Of a stretch of 47,129 bases of DNA, positions 8,559 through 16,750 are shown in pieces. A model generated the notes under the pieces. That model was not told where the DNA came from, did no database searches, and saw only the letters and a list, made by a program, of their open reading frames with translations. The DNA lies in the NCBI GenBank assembly GCA_020060085.1, contig JAGVAW010000303.1:1-47129 (forward strand). Direction: 5' to 3'. The first letter of the stretch is position 1. Every line of letters begins with the position of its first letter. The translations under genes were made by a program, and so were the position numbers. Origin of the DNA: Desulfobacterales bacterium (GTDB taxonomy: Bacteria > Desulfobacterota > Desulfobacteria > Desulfobacterales > Desulfatibacillaceae).

Positions 8559-9197
8559 TCATATCCAGCCCAGCACATTTACAAACACAACCCAAAAAAC
8601 AATGTTTACAGCCGCCAAAATCCAGAAGATGCGAATCTTGCCCTGTCTGGATATGTTGTAATGCCCCCATGTGCACAAAAAGTAGGGCAGGCAGTAATTT
8701 ATAAGGATGATCCAGATGTGCGGCCAGTTCCAGAAACGATAAACCCATACCAGGGCACCTGCACGGTTAAGGGCGCATTCCACGGCTGTTGAAAAAAGCC
8801 CAAGGGCAAGGGGAATGAAAACCCGGTAGTTAAGGCCGAGAATTTTTGTGTCTGGCGCATCATCAAAGGTTTGCAGAAGTTTTACAAGGACAACTCCGGC
8901 CAAGGAGAAGAGCAGAAAGATTTCAATGTTGATGCCCGAAAGTATGAGAAAGGATGTATCGCCAGGGGTGGTCCAAAGGCCCGCAAACCCCGTGAAATGC
9001 AATATAAGGGAGTTTATCATCTCCCATATCATCTCACCGGCGGAAAACAGCAGACCCATGAGAACAGCATCCCAGTTTTTAGCGCGGATTTCGGCAGCGT
9101 AGGCCCACATTACAAGGCCCAGCCCAAATAGCAGGCTCCAATGGAACTGGTCCGGGCTGCGGAGTATTTCCATTGCCTCAATGCTTGCAGGAGTCAT
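8559..9197 (-). CDS. Integral membrane protein of unknown function
   Basis: A 212-residue protein with about six hydrophobic helices, rich in Trp and Phe, and no recognised family signature. ATG 9197 is preceded by AAGGAAA about 7 bases upstream; the frame extends to 9290 as a Lys/Arg-rich stretch that is an unlikely coding extension. It contains an acidic residue within a predicted helix (GEMIWEMINS, about residue 55) and ends in a hydrophobic helix. It is 93 bases downstream of the DUF4390 gene on the same strand. I do not recognise its function. Confidence 0.7.
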   Translation of the reverse strand: MTPASIEAMEILRSPDQFHWSLLFGLGLVMWAYAAEIRAKNWDAVLMGLLFSAGEMIWEMINSLILHFTGFAGLWTTPGDTSFLILSGINIEIFLLFSLAGVVLVKLLQTFDDAPDTKILGLNYRVFIPLALGLFSTAVECALNRAGALVWVYRFWNWPHIWIILINYCLPYFLCTWGHYNISRQGKIRIFWILAAVNIVFWVVFVNVLGWI

Positions 9198-9290
9198 GGC
9201 GGTTTCCTTTTTTATGATTTTGTGGGGGGAGCTTTTTTTCTGCCTGTTGTAACGCTTTTTTCCGGAAACAAGTTTTTTGGAAACTCGCAA

Positions 9291-9860
9291 TCAGTAATAA
9301 AAATTTATTGCATACCAGTCTGTTTCAAAATTCCAGTATGAAACAAAAAAGAGCACATAATGCAGATAAAGTGGCAGAGTCACTTTTTCAAGTTCGGCCT
9401 TGCAGCGGATCTGGTAGTTTTTGCCCCGCTCCAAACGGGAAAGGGGGGCCACCACCAGACTGTCCACATTGGCCATGGCCTTTTTTGCTTCTGAAAAGGA
9501 ATGGGTAACCAGCACGGTGTCGGGCTTTTCCGTCCTTGTGACCGTAAATTCCTTTTTCAACACATTGTATTTTATTGTGTGCTCCAGGGTGATATCCGCA
9601 ATTTTTTCGTTGAACCAAAGGCCACGGGTTCGGGAGAGGGTGACATTAATAAGAAATTTTGTGGGCGCACCGCTCATAATTGCCTGCTCGATCTCGGTGG
9701 TGAAGCAGCCCTCTATGGTGAGATAAACAAGCAGATCATCACGGGTGTTTGTAACGACAATGTCTGTAAGCTGAGCCTTCTGGGCCGCAACCGTTGCCGG
9801 GCCTGCCACAAGAAGGCAGGCAAAGGCAAAAATCACGATTGGAGCTTTGGCGAACTTCAT
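9291..9860 (-). CDS. Secreted DUF4390 domain-containing protein
   Basis: A 189-residue protein with a signal peptide (MKFAKAPIVIFAFACLLVAG...VAA) and a beta-rich mature part. The patterns TRDDLLVYLTIEGCFT, GLWFNEKIADI and a C-terminus ending in TDWYAINFYY match the DUF4390 family as I remember it, which is common in Desulfobacterota. It is exported to the periplasm, with no known biochemical function. It lies between lpxC and the membrane protein gene on the same strand, separated from lpxC by 453 bases holding at least one terminator-like hairpin, so it is probably a separate transcript. Confidence 0.75.
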   Translation of the reverse strand: MKFAKAPIVIFAFACLLVAGPATVAAQKAQLTDIVVTNTRDDLLVYLTIEGCFTTEIEQAIMSGAPTKFLINVTLSRTRGLWFNEKIADITLEHTIKYNVLKKEFTVTRTEKPDTVLVTHSFSEAKKAMANVDSLVVAPLSRLERGKNYQIRCKAELEKVTLPLYLHYVLFFVSYWNFETDWYAINFYY

Positions 9861-9915
9861 GGCTCAACGCTTTCCTGCAAGAACTTTCAGCTTTCATGTA
9901 CCAAAAGCCGCGTGC

Positions 9916-9937
9916 AAAAAGCCGACAGGCTTTTTTT
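9916..9937. terminator. Terminator-like hairpin upstream of the DUF4390 gene
   Basis: AAAAAGCC at 9916-9923 pairs with GGCTTTTT at 9928-9935 around a GACA loop (8 bp). The T run is longer in the plus direction (to 9937), but the minus direction also ends in five T. As both flanking genes are on the minus strand, it may end lpxC transcription or attenuate the DUF4390 transcript. Confidence 0.5.
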
Positions 9938-10263
9938 GAAAAAGCGGCTTACCTTATCATAAAAACTCGGCGTGGCAAAATCCTGTTTTTATGTCAAAGG
10001 CCCTGGTTTTATGGAAAAAGGCAAATATGATTTTTCTCTTTTAAAAATATATCACGAATTTTGCTGCGGCTGTACAAAATAATGTTTGCAACCCGGCTTA
10101 AAGACTAAACACAAAGCTTGCAGCAAAATATTGTAACTCTGCAACAAAGGGATGTTTTTGGAGCAAAAAATAGCTGCCGGGCTTTTTGCCAGTCAGCAGA
10201 CAAAATGGCCTGTAAATCATGATGTCGGCAAAGGCGGGAGAAGCTAAAACCCGCGGAGCTTGA

Positions 10264-10300
10264 AGCTAAAAAACCCGGCTTGAAACCGGCTTCAAACATA
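10264..10300 (-). terminator. Weak terminator-like sequence after lpxC
   Basis: In the minus direction, starting about 14 bases after the lpxC stop, a GAAGCCGG/CCGG-containing imperfect hairpin is followed by six T. The stem is short (4-6 bp, alternative pairings), so this is a weak call. Confidence 0.35.
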
Positions 10301-10313
10301 ATTTAAGCCTAAT

Positions 10314-11174
10314 TCAATCCAGAGTGCGGGTTCTCCAGCAGTCCTTTTGAGAGAAGAACTTCTCCAAAAAGCTGTGGTTAAAGGCGTGGCCGGATTTGTG
10401 AGTTTCAATGCGTCCCAGTATGGGAATGCCGATGAGGGAAAAATCGCCAAGGCAGTCCAGAATCTTGTGCCGGACAAATTCATCTGGAAAACGAAGGCCA
10501 TCCTCATTTAAAATGGAAGTCTCATCAACCACAATTGCGTTTTCCAGAGAGCCGCCCTTGGCAAATCCATATCGTTTTAGATAATCCACCTCGTGCAGAA
10601 AGCCAAAGGTCCTTGCCGGGCTTATAAGGGCCGTGAATTCCTCTGGGGTTACGCCCAAAGAAAAGGTCTGCTCTTTGATAAGAGGGTGCGGAAAGGAGAT
10701 GGTGCAGGAAATTTCAAAGCGTTCTGACGGGTGCAGGATGACCCAACGGTCGCCCTGCCGGTGTTCAATGGTATCGTTGACCGTAAAATAAGCGCGCAAG
10801 GCACCCTGGCTTGCAAGGCCTGCCATGAGAATCATCTCAGTGAAATGCCTTGCGCTTCCATCCATTATGGGCAGCTCATAGCTGTCTGTCTCCACCAGGG
10901 CGTTATCCACCCCAAGGCCTGCAAAGGTGGCCATAAGGTGCTCAATGGTGGATATGATGACGCCTTCCGAGCCTAAAACCGTGGCAAGTGAGGTATCCAC
11001 AACATTGCGGAAAATGCCGCTGACCGTGGGGCTGTTGGGCAGATCCGAGCGGCGGAAGCGGATGCCGTGATTGGGAGGGGCAGGGCGGATGCACAGGTGA
11101 ACCTCCTTGCCTGAATGCATCCCTATGCCGGAGCACCGGGCTGTATCTGCCAGGGTATGTTGGTATTTTTGCAT
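10314..11174 (-). CDS. lpxC: UDP-3-O-acyl-N-acetylglucosamine deacetylase
   Basis: Zinc hydrolase that performs the committed step of lipid A synthesis in the cytoplasm, removing acetate from UDP-3-O-acyl-GlcNAc. At 286 residues it is close to the usual length of about 300. Expected zinc ligands are present: H79 in EHLMA, and H236 and D240 in the DEFVRHKILD motif. The general acid/base histidine is in KSGHAFNH (about residue 263), and the GIGMHSG motif lies at the N-terminus. Its presence marks the host as an LPS-making Gram-negative. ATG 11174 is the only good start. It is transcribed divergently from the MerR gene, from a predicted promoter at 11308-11336. Confidence 0.97.
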   Translation of the reverse strand: MQKYQHTLADTARCSGIGMHSGKEVHLCIRPAPPNHGIRFRRSDLPNSPTVSGIFRNVVDTSLATVLGSEGVIISTIEHLMATFAGLGVDNALVETDSYELPIMDGSARHFTEMILMAGLASQGALRAYFTVNDTIEHRQGDRWVILHPSERFEISCTISFPHPLIKEQTFSLGVTPEEFTALISPARTFGFLHEVDYLKRYGFAKGGSLENAIVVDETSILNEDGLRFPDEFVRHKILDCLGDFSLIGIPILGRIETHKSGHAFNHSFLEKFFSQKDCWRTRTLD

Positions 11175-11307
11175 TTATGGCTTCAGGTGAAAGGGTCCGC
11201 AGACCAAATCAAAGGCTGCCGCACCCACATCATAATCACTAAAGGTTAGGGAAAAATTCCCGAAAGGCCCCTGAAAACCCTTTTTAAACGGTCTTTGGGA
11301 CAGTTTT

Positions 11308-11336
11308 TATTAACATCAGGAGCCTTGCCGCGTCAA
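11308..11336 (-). promoter_or_regulatory. Predicted sigma70 promoter of lpxC
   Basis: On the minus strand TTGACG (11336-11331), a 17-base spacer and TTAATA (11313-11308) form a near-consensus pair. The transcript would have a 5' leader of roughly 125 bases before ATG 11174. Confidence 0.6.
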
Positions 11337-11445
11337 GCAGGCGGCTTTTTGCCTTGACGGCCAGTCGGCATTAAATTCAGGCATTGTCAGCCAAGAGACC
11401 CCCAATCCTGGCCTGCCAGTCCGGTTGAAGGGCCTCTTTTTTCTT

Positions 11446-11474
11446 TTGACAGGGCAAGGCCGGGTATGTATTAA
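11446..11474 (+). promoter_or_regulatory. Predicted sigma70 promoter of the MerR-family gene
   Basis: TTGACA (11446-11451), a 17-base spacer and TATTAA (11469-11474). The -10 box abuts an 18-bp perfect palindrome at 11476-11493, so a bound regulator would cover the transcription start. Confidence 0.65.
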
Positions 11475-11475
11475 A

Positions 11476-11493
11476 GTTAAAGTTAACTTTAAC
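11476..11493. promoter_or_regulatory. Palindromic operator, probably for the adjacent MerR/LiuR-like regulator
   Basis: GTTAAAGTTAACTTTAAC is a perfect 18-bp palindrome placed just downstream of the -10 box and 13 bases before the MerR start codon. Its core resembles operators I remember for LiuR-type MerR regulators of branched-chain amino-acid and acyl-CoA catabolism. The repeated half TTAAAG also occurs once more immediately upstream (11471-11476). Confidence 0.65.
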
Positions 11494-11506
11494 AATTGGC
11501 GACTCC

Positions 11507-11965
11507 ATGAAATCCGCCCAAAGCAGACAAAATACCCGCGAAGCTTTGGAAAAGGCAAAGACCTATACCATTTCCCAGCTTGCGGCCCTGTTGGAGATAA
11601 GCCCATCAACAATTCGTTTTTATGAGGAAAAGGGGCTTATTTCGCCGGAGCGCACAAAGGGCAACCAGCGCGTTTACTCCTCCCGCAACAAGGCCCGCAT
11701 GAAGCTTATTCTGCGGGGCAAGCGCTTTGGTTTTTCCCTTGATGAAATTGCAGAGATGATAGGCCTTGCCGATGAACCAAAAAGCGAGCTTGCCCAGATT
11801 GAAAAAAGCCTTGCCTACATCAAAGGTAAATTTGACCAGATTGCCCAGAGCAAAAAGGAGCTGGATATTCTGGAGCAGGATTTGCTGGTTATAAGCAAAA
11901 AGCTTGAAAAGCGGGCCAGCGAACTGAAAAAGGCGCAAAACAAAAAACCTGCTACCTCTGGCTGA
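11507..11965 (+). CDS. MerR-family transcriptional regulator (LiuR-like)
   Basis: A 152-residue regulator: a non-conserved N-terminal tail of about 18 residues, a winged helix-turn-helix of the MerR type (YTISQLAALLEISPSTIRFY, then EEKGLISPERTKGNQRVYS), and a C-terminal dimerisation coiled coil (about residues 90-145). There is no C-terminal metal-binding cysteine, which argues against a metal sensor. Immediately downstream are two acyl-CoA dehydrogenase genes, the first with isovaleryl-CoA-dehydrogenase features. This matches the known arrangement of LiuR, the regulator of leucine/isovalerate catabolism. An operator-like palindrome lies on its own promoter, so autoregulation is likely. The assignment to LiuR is inferred. 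Confidence 0.88.
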   Translation: MKSAQSRQNTREALEKAKTYTISQLAALLEISPSTIRFYEEKGLISPERTKGNQRVYSSRNKARMKLILRGKRFGFSLDEIAEMIGLADEPKSELAQIEKSLAYIKGKFDQIAQSKKELDILEQDLLVISKKLEKRASELKKAQNKKPATSG

Positions 11966-12026
11966 AAAGAGCGCATTACAAGAAAACCGGGGCGGTATGC
12001 CCGCCAAAAACATCAATGGAGATGCT

Positions 12027-13202
12027 ATGAACTTTGATCTGGACCGCGAGCATATAATGGTTCGGACCCATGTCCGGGAATTCATGGAAAAAGAGGTAGG
12101 GCCATTTTGCGAGGAAATGGATCGCACGGACAGCTTTCCTCCAGGGCTTTGGAAAAAGCTTGGGGAGCTTGGGTTTTTGGGCCTTTCCGTTTCCCAGGAA
12201 TATGGCGGCGAGGGCATGGACTTTTTTGCCAGTGTGCTGGCTGCCGAGCAGATGGGCCGCGTCAGCCCGGCTGTGGGGCTTAGCTACTGCGCCCATGCAA
12301 ACCTTTGCGCCCACAACCTGGAGGCAAACGGCAACCCGGAGCAGAAAAGCCTTTATCTGCCGGGCCTTTGCTCCGGGGCGCTCATCGGCTGCATGGGGCT
12401 TACCGAGCCGGGTGCTGGCTCGGACGCTGTGGGAATTTCCACTTCAACCCAAAAAGAAGGCGACTTTTATATTCTCAATGGGAGCAAAACCTTTATCACC
12501 AACGCGCCCATTGCAGACATTGCCCTTGTTTATGCCAAGACGGATGTTTCCAAAGGCTCAAGGGGGATAACCGCATTTATTGTGGAAAAGGATACACCTG
12601 GCTTTGGCGTTTCCCGAAAAATTGAAAAAATGGGGCATCACGGCTCGCCAACCGGCGAGCTTTTTTTCAACAATGCAAGGGTGCCTGCCAAAAACATTCT
12701 TGGCAAGGCGGATGAGGGCGTCCGGGTCATGATGAACGGGCTGGATGCGGAGCGCATCATTGTCGCGGCCCTTTGCCTTGGAATTGGAAGTGCTGCCCTT
12801 GAGCTTGCCCTTGATTACAGCCGCAAGCGGCAGCAGTTTGGCAGGCCCATCTGCGATTTTCAGCTCATCAAGGCAAAGCTTGCCGATATGTACACAGAGC
12901 TTGAGGCTGCAAGGGGTCTTATCTACCGGGCCTGCGCCCTGGCCCACAAATCCCGCGAGGGCGGCAAGGGAACGGACTTGCACAAGCTGGCAGCCGCGGC
13001 AATTCTTTATACAGCGGAAGCCGTTTCCAGGGCTGTTGATCAGTCTGTTCAGATTCATGGCGGCTACGGCTACACAACAGAGTATCCCATCAACCGTTTT
13101 TATAGGGATGCCAAGCTCTACGAAATAGGCGCAGGCACTTCAGAGGTCCGGCGCATTCTCATCGCCAACGAGCTTATCCGCCGCGGCGTGGGCCAGTGGT
13201 AA
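12027..13202 (+). CDS. Acyl-CoA dehydrogenase, isovaleryl-CoA dehydrogenase-like
   Basis: FAD-dependent enzyme that introduces the alpha-beta double bond of an acyl-CoA; 391 residues from ATG 12027 (GGAG 5 bases upstream; an in-frame ATG at 11997 is possible). Family motifs are CMGLTEPGAGSDA, then FITNAP, and near the C-terminus QIHGGYGYTTEYP. The C-terminal signature KLYEIGAGTSEVRR is very close to that of isovaleryl-CoA dehydrogenase. The base position of medium-chain enzymes is Ala here, while the alternative catalytic Glu is present in NGLDAERII. With a LiuR-like regulator upstream, an isovaleryl- or related branched-chain acyl-CoA substrate is inferred. It probably shares a transcript with the next acyl-CoA dehydrogenase, 14 bases downstream. 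Confidence 0.9.
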   Translation: MNFDLDREHIMVRTHVREFMEKEVGPFCEEMDRTDSFPPGLWKKLGELGFLGLSVSQEYGGEGMDFFASVLAAEQMGRVSPAVGLSYCAHANLCAHNLEANGNPEQKSLYLPGLCSGALIGCMGLTEPGAGSDAVGISTSTQKEGDFYILNGSKTFITNAPIADIALVYAKTDVSKGSRGITAFIVEKDTPGFGVSRKIEKMGHHGSPTGELFFNNARVPAKNILGKADEGVRVMMNGLDAERIIVAALCLGIGSAALELALDYSRKRQQFGRPICDFQLIKAKLADMYTELEAARGLIYRACALAHKSREGGKGTDLHKLAAAAILYTAEAVSRAVDQSVQIHGGYGYTTEYPINRFYRDAKLYEIGAGTSEVRRILIANELIRRGVGQW

Positions 13203-13216
13203 GGGGAGGGGCTTTT

Positions 13217-14353
13217 GTGGAAATTCTTCCTTACACCAAAGAGCACCTTCTTTTTAGGGAGAGAATAAGGGACTTCTGCCAGAAGAAGGTGGCCCCCCAT
13301 GTGGAAAAATGGGAAAAGGACGGCATTGTTGACCGCCAGATATGGAAAGCGATGGGCCAGGAGGGCTTTTTGTGCACCTGGGCAGATTCCTGCTATGGCG
13401 GTATGGGAGGCGATTTCCTCTATTCCATAATCGCGCTTGAGGAAATGGCCAAAACCAACCATTACGGCCTGGATGCCTTTCTGCACAGTGATATTGTTGT
13501 TCCCTACATTGCCTCTTACGGCAGCAGGCAGCAGAAGGAAAAATACCTGCCAGGATGTGTGAGCGGCGACATTGTTGCCGCTGTGGCCATGACAGAGCCG
13601 GATGCAGGCAGCGATCTGGCTTCCATGAGCCTTTCTGCCGAGGAAAAGGAAGGATTTGTTCATCTCAATGGAGTAAAGACCTTCATTTCCAACGGGCTTT
13701 CCTGCGATCTGGTGGTTACTGCCGCAAGAGACCCCCTTTGCGAAAACAGGCACGCTTCTGTCTCCCTTTATCTGGTGGAAAGCGGGTTTGAAGGCTTTTC
13801 AAGGGGCAGGCCGGCCAACAAGCTTGGGGTTCACAGCCAGGACACTGCGGAACTGTATTATCAGAACTGCAAGGTTCCCCTTCAAAACCTGCTCGGCAAA
13901 AAGGGGGCAGGGTTTTCAATGCTCATGGAAAAGCTCGCCCAGGAGCGCCTGCTTGTGGCGGTTCTGGCAGCCTGCAAGGCAAAGTTCGCCTTGGAGCAGA
14001 CCATTGAGATTTTAAAGCATCAAGCCAAAGGGCCTTTGTCCCAGGCAGAGTCCTTTGCCCTTGTGGAGATGACAACCGAGGCGGAACTGGCCAGGGTTTT
14101 CGTGGAAAAACTGGTGCTTGAGCACATGGCTGGCAAAGACGACACCGCAAGGGTCTGCATGGCCAAATACTGGGCCTCGGAAATGGCAAACCGGGTGGTA
14201 TCCCAATGCCTGGACCTTATTGGTCTTGAAGCCACAACAGAGGCCTGCCCGGTTGTGAGGACATTTCGGGATCTGCGGGTATTCAAAATATTTGCAGGCA
14301 CAAATGAAATAATGAAGAAGGTGGCGGCAAAATCCCTTGGTTTTTCAAAATAG
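13217..14353 (+). CDS. Acyl-CoA dehydrogenase, long-chain-like
   Basis: A second FAD-dependent acyl-CoA dehydrogenase, 378 residues. GTG 13217 is chosen because AGGGGAGGGG ends 5 bases upstream; another GTG at 13196 overlaps the previous gene. Visible motifs are AMTEPDAGSDLASM, KTFISNG and a C-terminal VFKIFAGTNEIMKKVAAKSL. As in long-chain and isovaleryl enzymes, the medium-chain base position is Ala, and a Glu occurs in the alternative position (LAQERLLVA, about residue 240). It sits in the operon of the LiuR-like regulator and the isovaleryl-type enzyme. The natural substrate is not determined by sequence; an electron-transfer flavoprotein would be the acceptor but is not in this window. 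Confidence 0.88.
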   Translation: MEILPYTKEHLLFRERIRDFCQKKVAPHVEKWEKDGIVDRQIWKAMGQEGFLCTWADSCYGGMGGDFLYSIIALEEMAKTNHYGLDAFLHSDIVVPYIASYGSRQQKEKYLPGCVSGDIVAAVAMTEPDAGSDLASMSLSAEEKEGFVHLNGVKTFISNGLSCDLVVTAARDPLCENRHASVSLYLVESGFEGFSRGRPANKLGVHSQDTAELYYQNCKVPLQNLLGKKGAGFSMLMEKLAQERLLVAVLAACKAKFALEQTIEILKHQAKGPLSQAESFALVEMTTEAELARVFVEKLVLEHMAGKDDTARVCMAKYWASEMANRVVSQCLDLIGLEATTEACPVVRTFRDLRVFKIFAGTNEIMKKVAAKSLGFSK

Positions 14354-14399
14354 GCTTTTTTTCATAAACTTCTGTCAGGCAAATACAGGAGGTGGGGGC

Positions 14400-14762
14400 A
14401 TGAAGAAAAGAACCGGAGAAAGGCTGGGCTGGATAGGCGGCTGGTCAGGCTCCTTCCTTTGGGTGGGGATTTTGGCTGTTGTTTTTCTTTTTCAGGGCAA
14501 AACGGCAAGCGGCATTGCAGGCCTTGTGCTGTTTGCCGGGGCAATGGCCGGAGCTTTTTTTCTGGCTCCCTGGCAGCATCCTTCAACGCGCTACTATAAG
14601 CTCATGCTGCCCTTTTACGCAGCCTTTGCAGTTTCAATGGCCTGGGCTGTATGGGCCTTTGGCGGCTTTGGGCAGGCAGGGTTTGAGTCCTGGTATTTGC
14701 TGCTTTTCCTGCCTTTTTTAAGCCCTCTTTTCACAATGGGTTCAAAAACCTGGCAGGGTTGA
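14400..14762 (+). CDS. Small four-helix membrane protein of unknown function
   Basis: 120 residues from ATG 14400, which has a near-perfect AGGAGGT 6 bases upstream; the frame is open further up, but only this start is supported. Four hydrophobic helices are visible, with a short basic N-terminus (MKKRTGER). It follows the acyl-CoA dehydrogenase by 46 bases and ends the apparent operon. No known family is recognised. Hydropathy and the strong ribosome binding site are the main evidence that it is real. Confidence 0.65.
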   Translation: MKKRTGERLGWIGGWSGSFLWVGILAVVFLFQGKTASGIAGLVLFAGAMAGAFFLAPWQHPSTRYYKLMLPFYAAFAVSMAWAVWAFGGFGQAGFESWYLLLFLPFLSPLFTMGSKTWQG

Positions 14763-14914
14763 AGTGCGCCGGTCATCCGCCTGCCGCATGAAACCTTAAA
14801 ATTTGCAGCCCGTTCCTGCTTTCCCCTGGCTTTAAGGCTCACGATTTAGCGCCGGGCTTTTCCCTTTACACTGTCATAAAGGCAATGCTATAAGCAAACA
14901 AAAGCACTTCTGAA

Positions 14915-16231
14915 ATGCTATATGGGGCTGCCTTGGACGCTGTAACCACCCACAACAGCACAGACTTTGATGCGCTGGCCTCCCTGGTGGCCTGCGGGCT
15001 GCTTCATCCCCAGGCAAAGCTGGTGCTTCCCACCCGTGTAAATCCCAATGTGAAGGCTTTTTTATCCATCCACAAAGATCTTTTCACCTTTGCATCTGCC
15101 AAAGAGGTGACAAGCGCCAAGGTTGACAACCTTTTTGTGGTGGATACCAACCAATGGAAACGCATAGACAAGTTAAGCGCACTAAAGGGCAAGGTGGGCA
15201 AGGTGCATGTGTGGGATCACCACGGCGCCGAAACTGATATGGCCCCGGTTTTTGAGTGCGAGGCTTCTGTCGGGGCCTGCACCACCCTGCTTGTGGAGGA
15301 GTTGAGGGAAAATGGGAAGGCCATTACCCCCATGCAGGCCACGCTTTTTCTGGCAGGCATTTATGAGGATACCGGAAACCTCACCTTTCCTTCCACCACT
15401 TCCCGCGATGCCCATGCTGTGGGCTATCTGCTTGAAAACCACGGCGAGCTTGATGTTTTGGAGAACTTTCTGCGCCCGGCCTACGGGCCAAAGCAAAAAG
15501 ACCTTCTAAACGAGATGATTGGCAAGGCCCAGCGCATAAAGGTCAACGGCCATGCCATAGCCCTTTGCCAGTTGGAGCTTACCGGCCATGCCTACGGCCT
15601 TTCCCTTGTGGTGCACATGGCCAGAGATATTTTGAATGTGGATGCAGCCTTTGGCATTTTCACGGATATTGAGCAGAAGCGCTCCATTGTGATAGGCCGC
15701 TCCGGTGTGGAAAGCATTGATGTGGGAGCCATGATGCGGGTCATGGGCGGCGGTGGCCACCCCTCGGCAGGCTCTGCCATGTTAAAGGATGTGGACAACC
15801 CTGCCGGTGTTCAGGAATGGGTGTTGGAGCTTTTGAAGGACAACCGCCGCAGCGTGGTTCAAATAGGCGATCTGATGAGCTTTCCTGTGGAGAGCTTTAG
15901 CCCGGAAACCACTATGGAGGAGGCGGCCCGGATACTCAAAGAACGGGGTTTTTCCGGTATGCCTGTTGTGGATGACGGCGTTCTTGTGGGCATTTTGTCC
16001 ATCCGCGATGTGGAAAAGGCCAAGAGCGGCTCGCAGAAAAAGCAGCCGGTAAAGGCTTTCATGGCCCGCAACATTTTTACCGCTCCGCCGGACATGAGCG
16101 TTCCCCGCGCTGCCCGCCTGATGGTCAAGTACGACATAGGGCGAATTCCCGTGGTGGAAAACGGCAAGCTCATAGGCATATTCACCCGGTCTGACGCCAT
16201 GCTTTATTATTACGACCTGCTTCCCGAATAA
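14915..16231 (+). CDS. DHH phosphoesterase-family protein with C-terminal CBS pair
   Basis: 438 residues. The N-terminal DHH domain has motif THNSTDFDALASL (residues about 12-24) and the DHH triplet in VWDHHGAE (about 100); the DHHA1 part ends in GGGGHPSAGSA (about 290). Two CBS domains follow (about 315-375 and 380-438). DHH proteins hydrolyse cyclic dinucleotides, nanoRNA or pyrophosphate-type substrates, and CBS pairs bind adenine nucleotides. In related Desulfobacterota proteins known to me, the same DHH-CBS unit is fused to a tRNA nucleotidyltransferase (poly-A polymerase-like) domain of about 400 more residues. That domain is absent here. Start ATG 14915 has a poor ribosome binding site; a TTG at 14933 is an alternative. 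Confidence 0.85.
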   Translation: MLYGAALDAVTTHNSTDFDALASLVACGLLHPQAKLVLPTRVNPNVKAFLSIHKDLFTFASAKEVTSAKVDNLFVVDTNQWKRIDKLSALKGKVGKVHVWDHHGAETDMAPVFECEASVGACTTLLVEELRENGKAITPMQATLFLAGIYEDTGNLTFPSTTSRDAHAVGYLLENHGELDVLENFLRPAYGPKQKDLLNEMIGKAQRIKVNGHAIALCQLELTGHAYGLSLVVHMARDILNVDAAFGIFTDIEQKRSIVIGRSGVESIDVGAMMRVMGGGGHPSAGSAMLKDVDNPAGVQEWVLELLKDNRRSVVQIGDLMSFPVESFSPETTMEEAARILKERGFSGMPVVDDGVLVGILSIRDVEKAKSGSQKKQPVKAFMARNIFTAPPDMSVPRAARLMVKYDIGRIPVVENGKLIGIFTRSDAMLYYYDLLPE

Positions 16232-16300
16232 AAATCCTTTAGCACTGTCTGCACCCTTGGAGCTTTATTCGCGCACAATATTTTTCAAGGAGCCAAAACC

Positions 16301-16750
16301 GTGAAACTGGTAAAAGACATAATGACAACAGAGGTGATAACCCTTGCCCCGGATACGGGGGTCACCCAGGCAGCCAAAATACTGCTGGAAAACCACATAA
16401 ACGGCGCTCCTGTGTTGGATGGAGACGGAAAAATCCTTGGCATCCTCTGCCAGAGCGATCTCATAACCGCCCAAAAGCGCTTTCCACTGCCAAGCATTTT
16501 CACTTTGCTGGACGGGCTTATTCCGCTTCGCAGCCAGTCGGACATAGAAAGAGAGCTTGGCAAGATGGCTGCGGTAACCGTGGAAAAGGCCATGACAACA
16601 AAGGTTGTAACCGTAAGCCCAAATGCCACGATCGAAGATGCAGCAACGCTCATGGTGGAAAAAAAGTTCCACACCCTGCCCGTGGTGGATGGCAAAAAAC
16701 TTGTGGGAATTCTGGGCAAGGAGGACATTTTAAAGGTGGTTGCCGGATAA
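16301..16750 (+). CDS. Stand-alone CBS-pair protein
   Basis: 149 residues consisting of two CBS domains (about 1-60 and 90-149) separated by a 30-residue insert containing an IPLRSQSDIEREL segment. Each repeat has the typical IMTTEVITLAPD / AMTTKVVTVSPN entry and GILxxxDIL exit. The start is GTG 16301 with AAGGAG 8 bases upstream. The protein should bind an adenine nucleotide and act as a sensor or regulatory partner. It follows the DHH-CBS gene by 69 bases, so the two may be co-transcribed and co-regulated. No enzyme domain is attached. Confidence 0.85.
   Translation: MKLVKDIMTTEVITLAPDTGVTQAAKILLENHINGAPVLDGDGKILGILCQSDLITAQKRFPLPSIFTLLDGLIPLRSQSDIERELGKMAAVTVEKAMTTKVVTVSPNATIEDAATLMVEKKFHTLPVVDGKKLVGILGKEDILKVVAG

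Larger units (their letters stand above)
9861..10313. other. Intergenic region between DUF4390 gene and lpxC
   Basis: No coding sequence is supported in these 453 bases. They hold two hairpins described separately (9916-9937 and about 10264-10300) and an A/T-rich stretch at 10020-10090. On the minus strand a loose promoter-like pair (TTGTAC, 17 bases, TGATAT) occurs in this stretch and could drive the DUF4390 gene. Confidence 0.4.
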
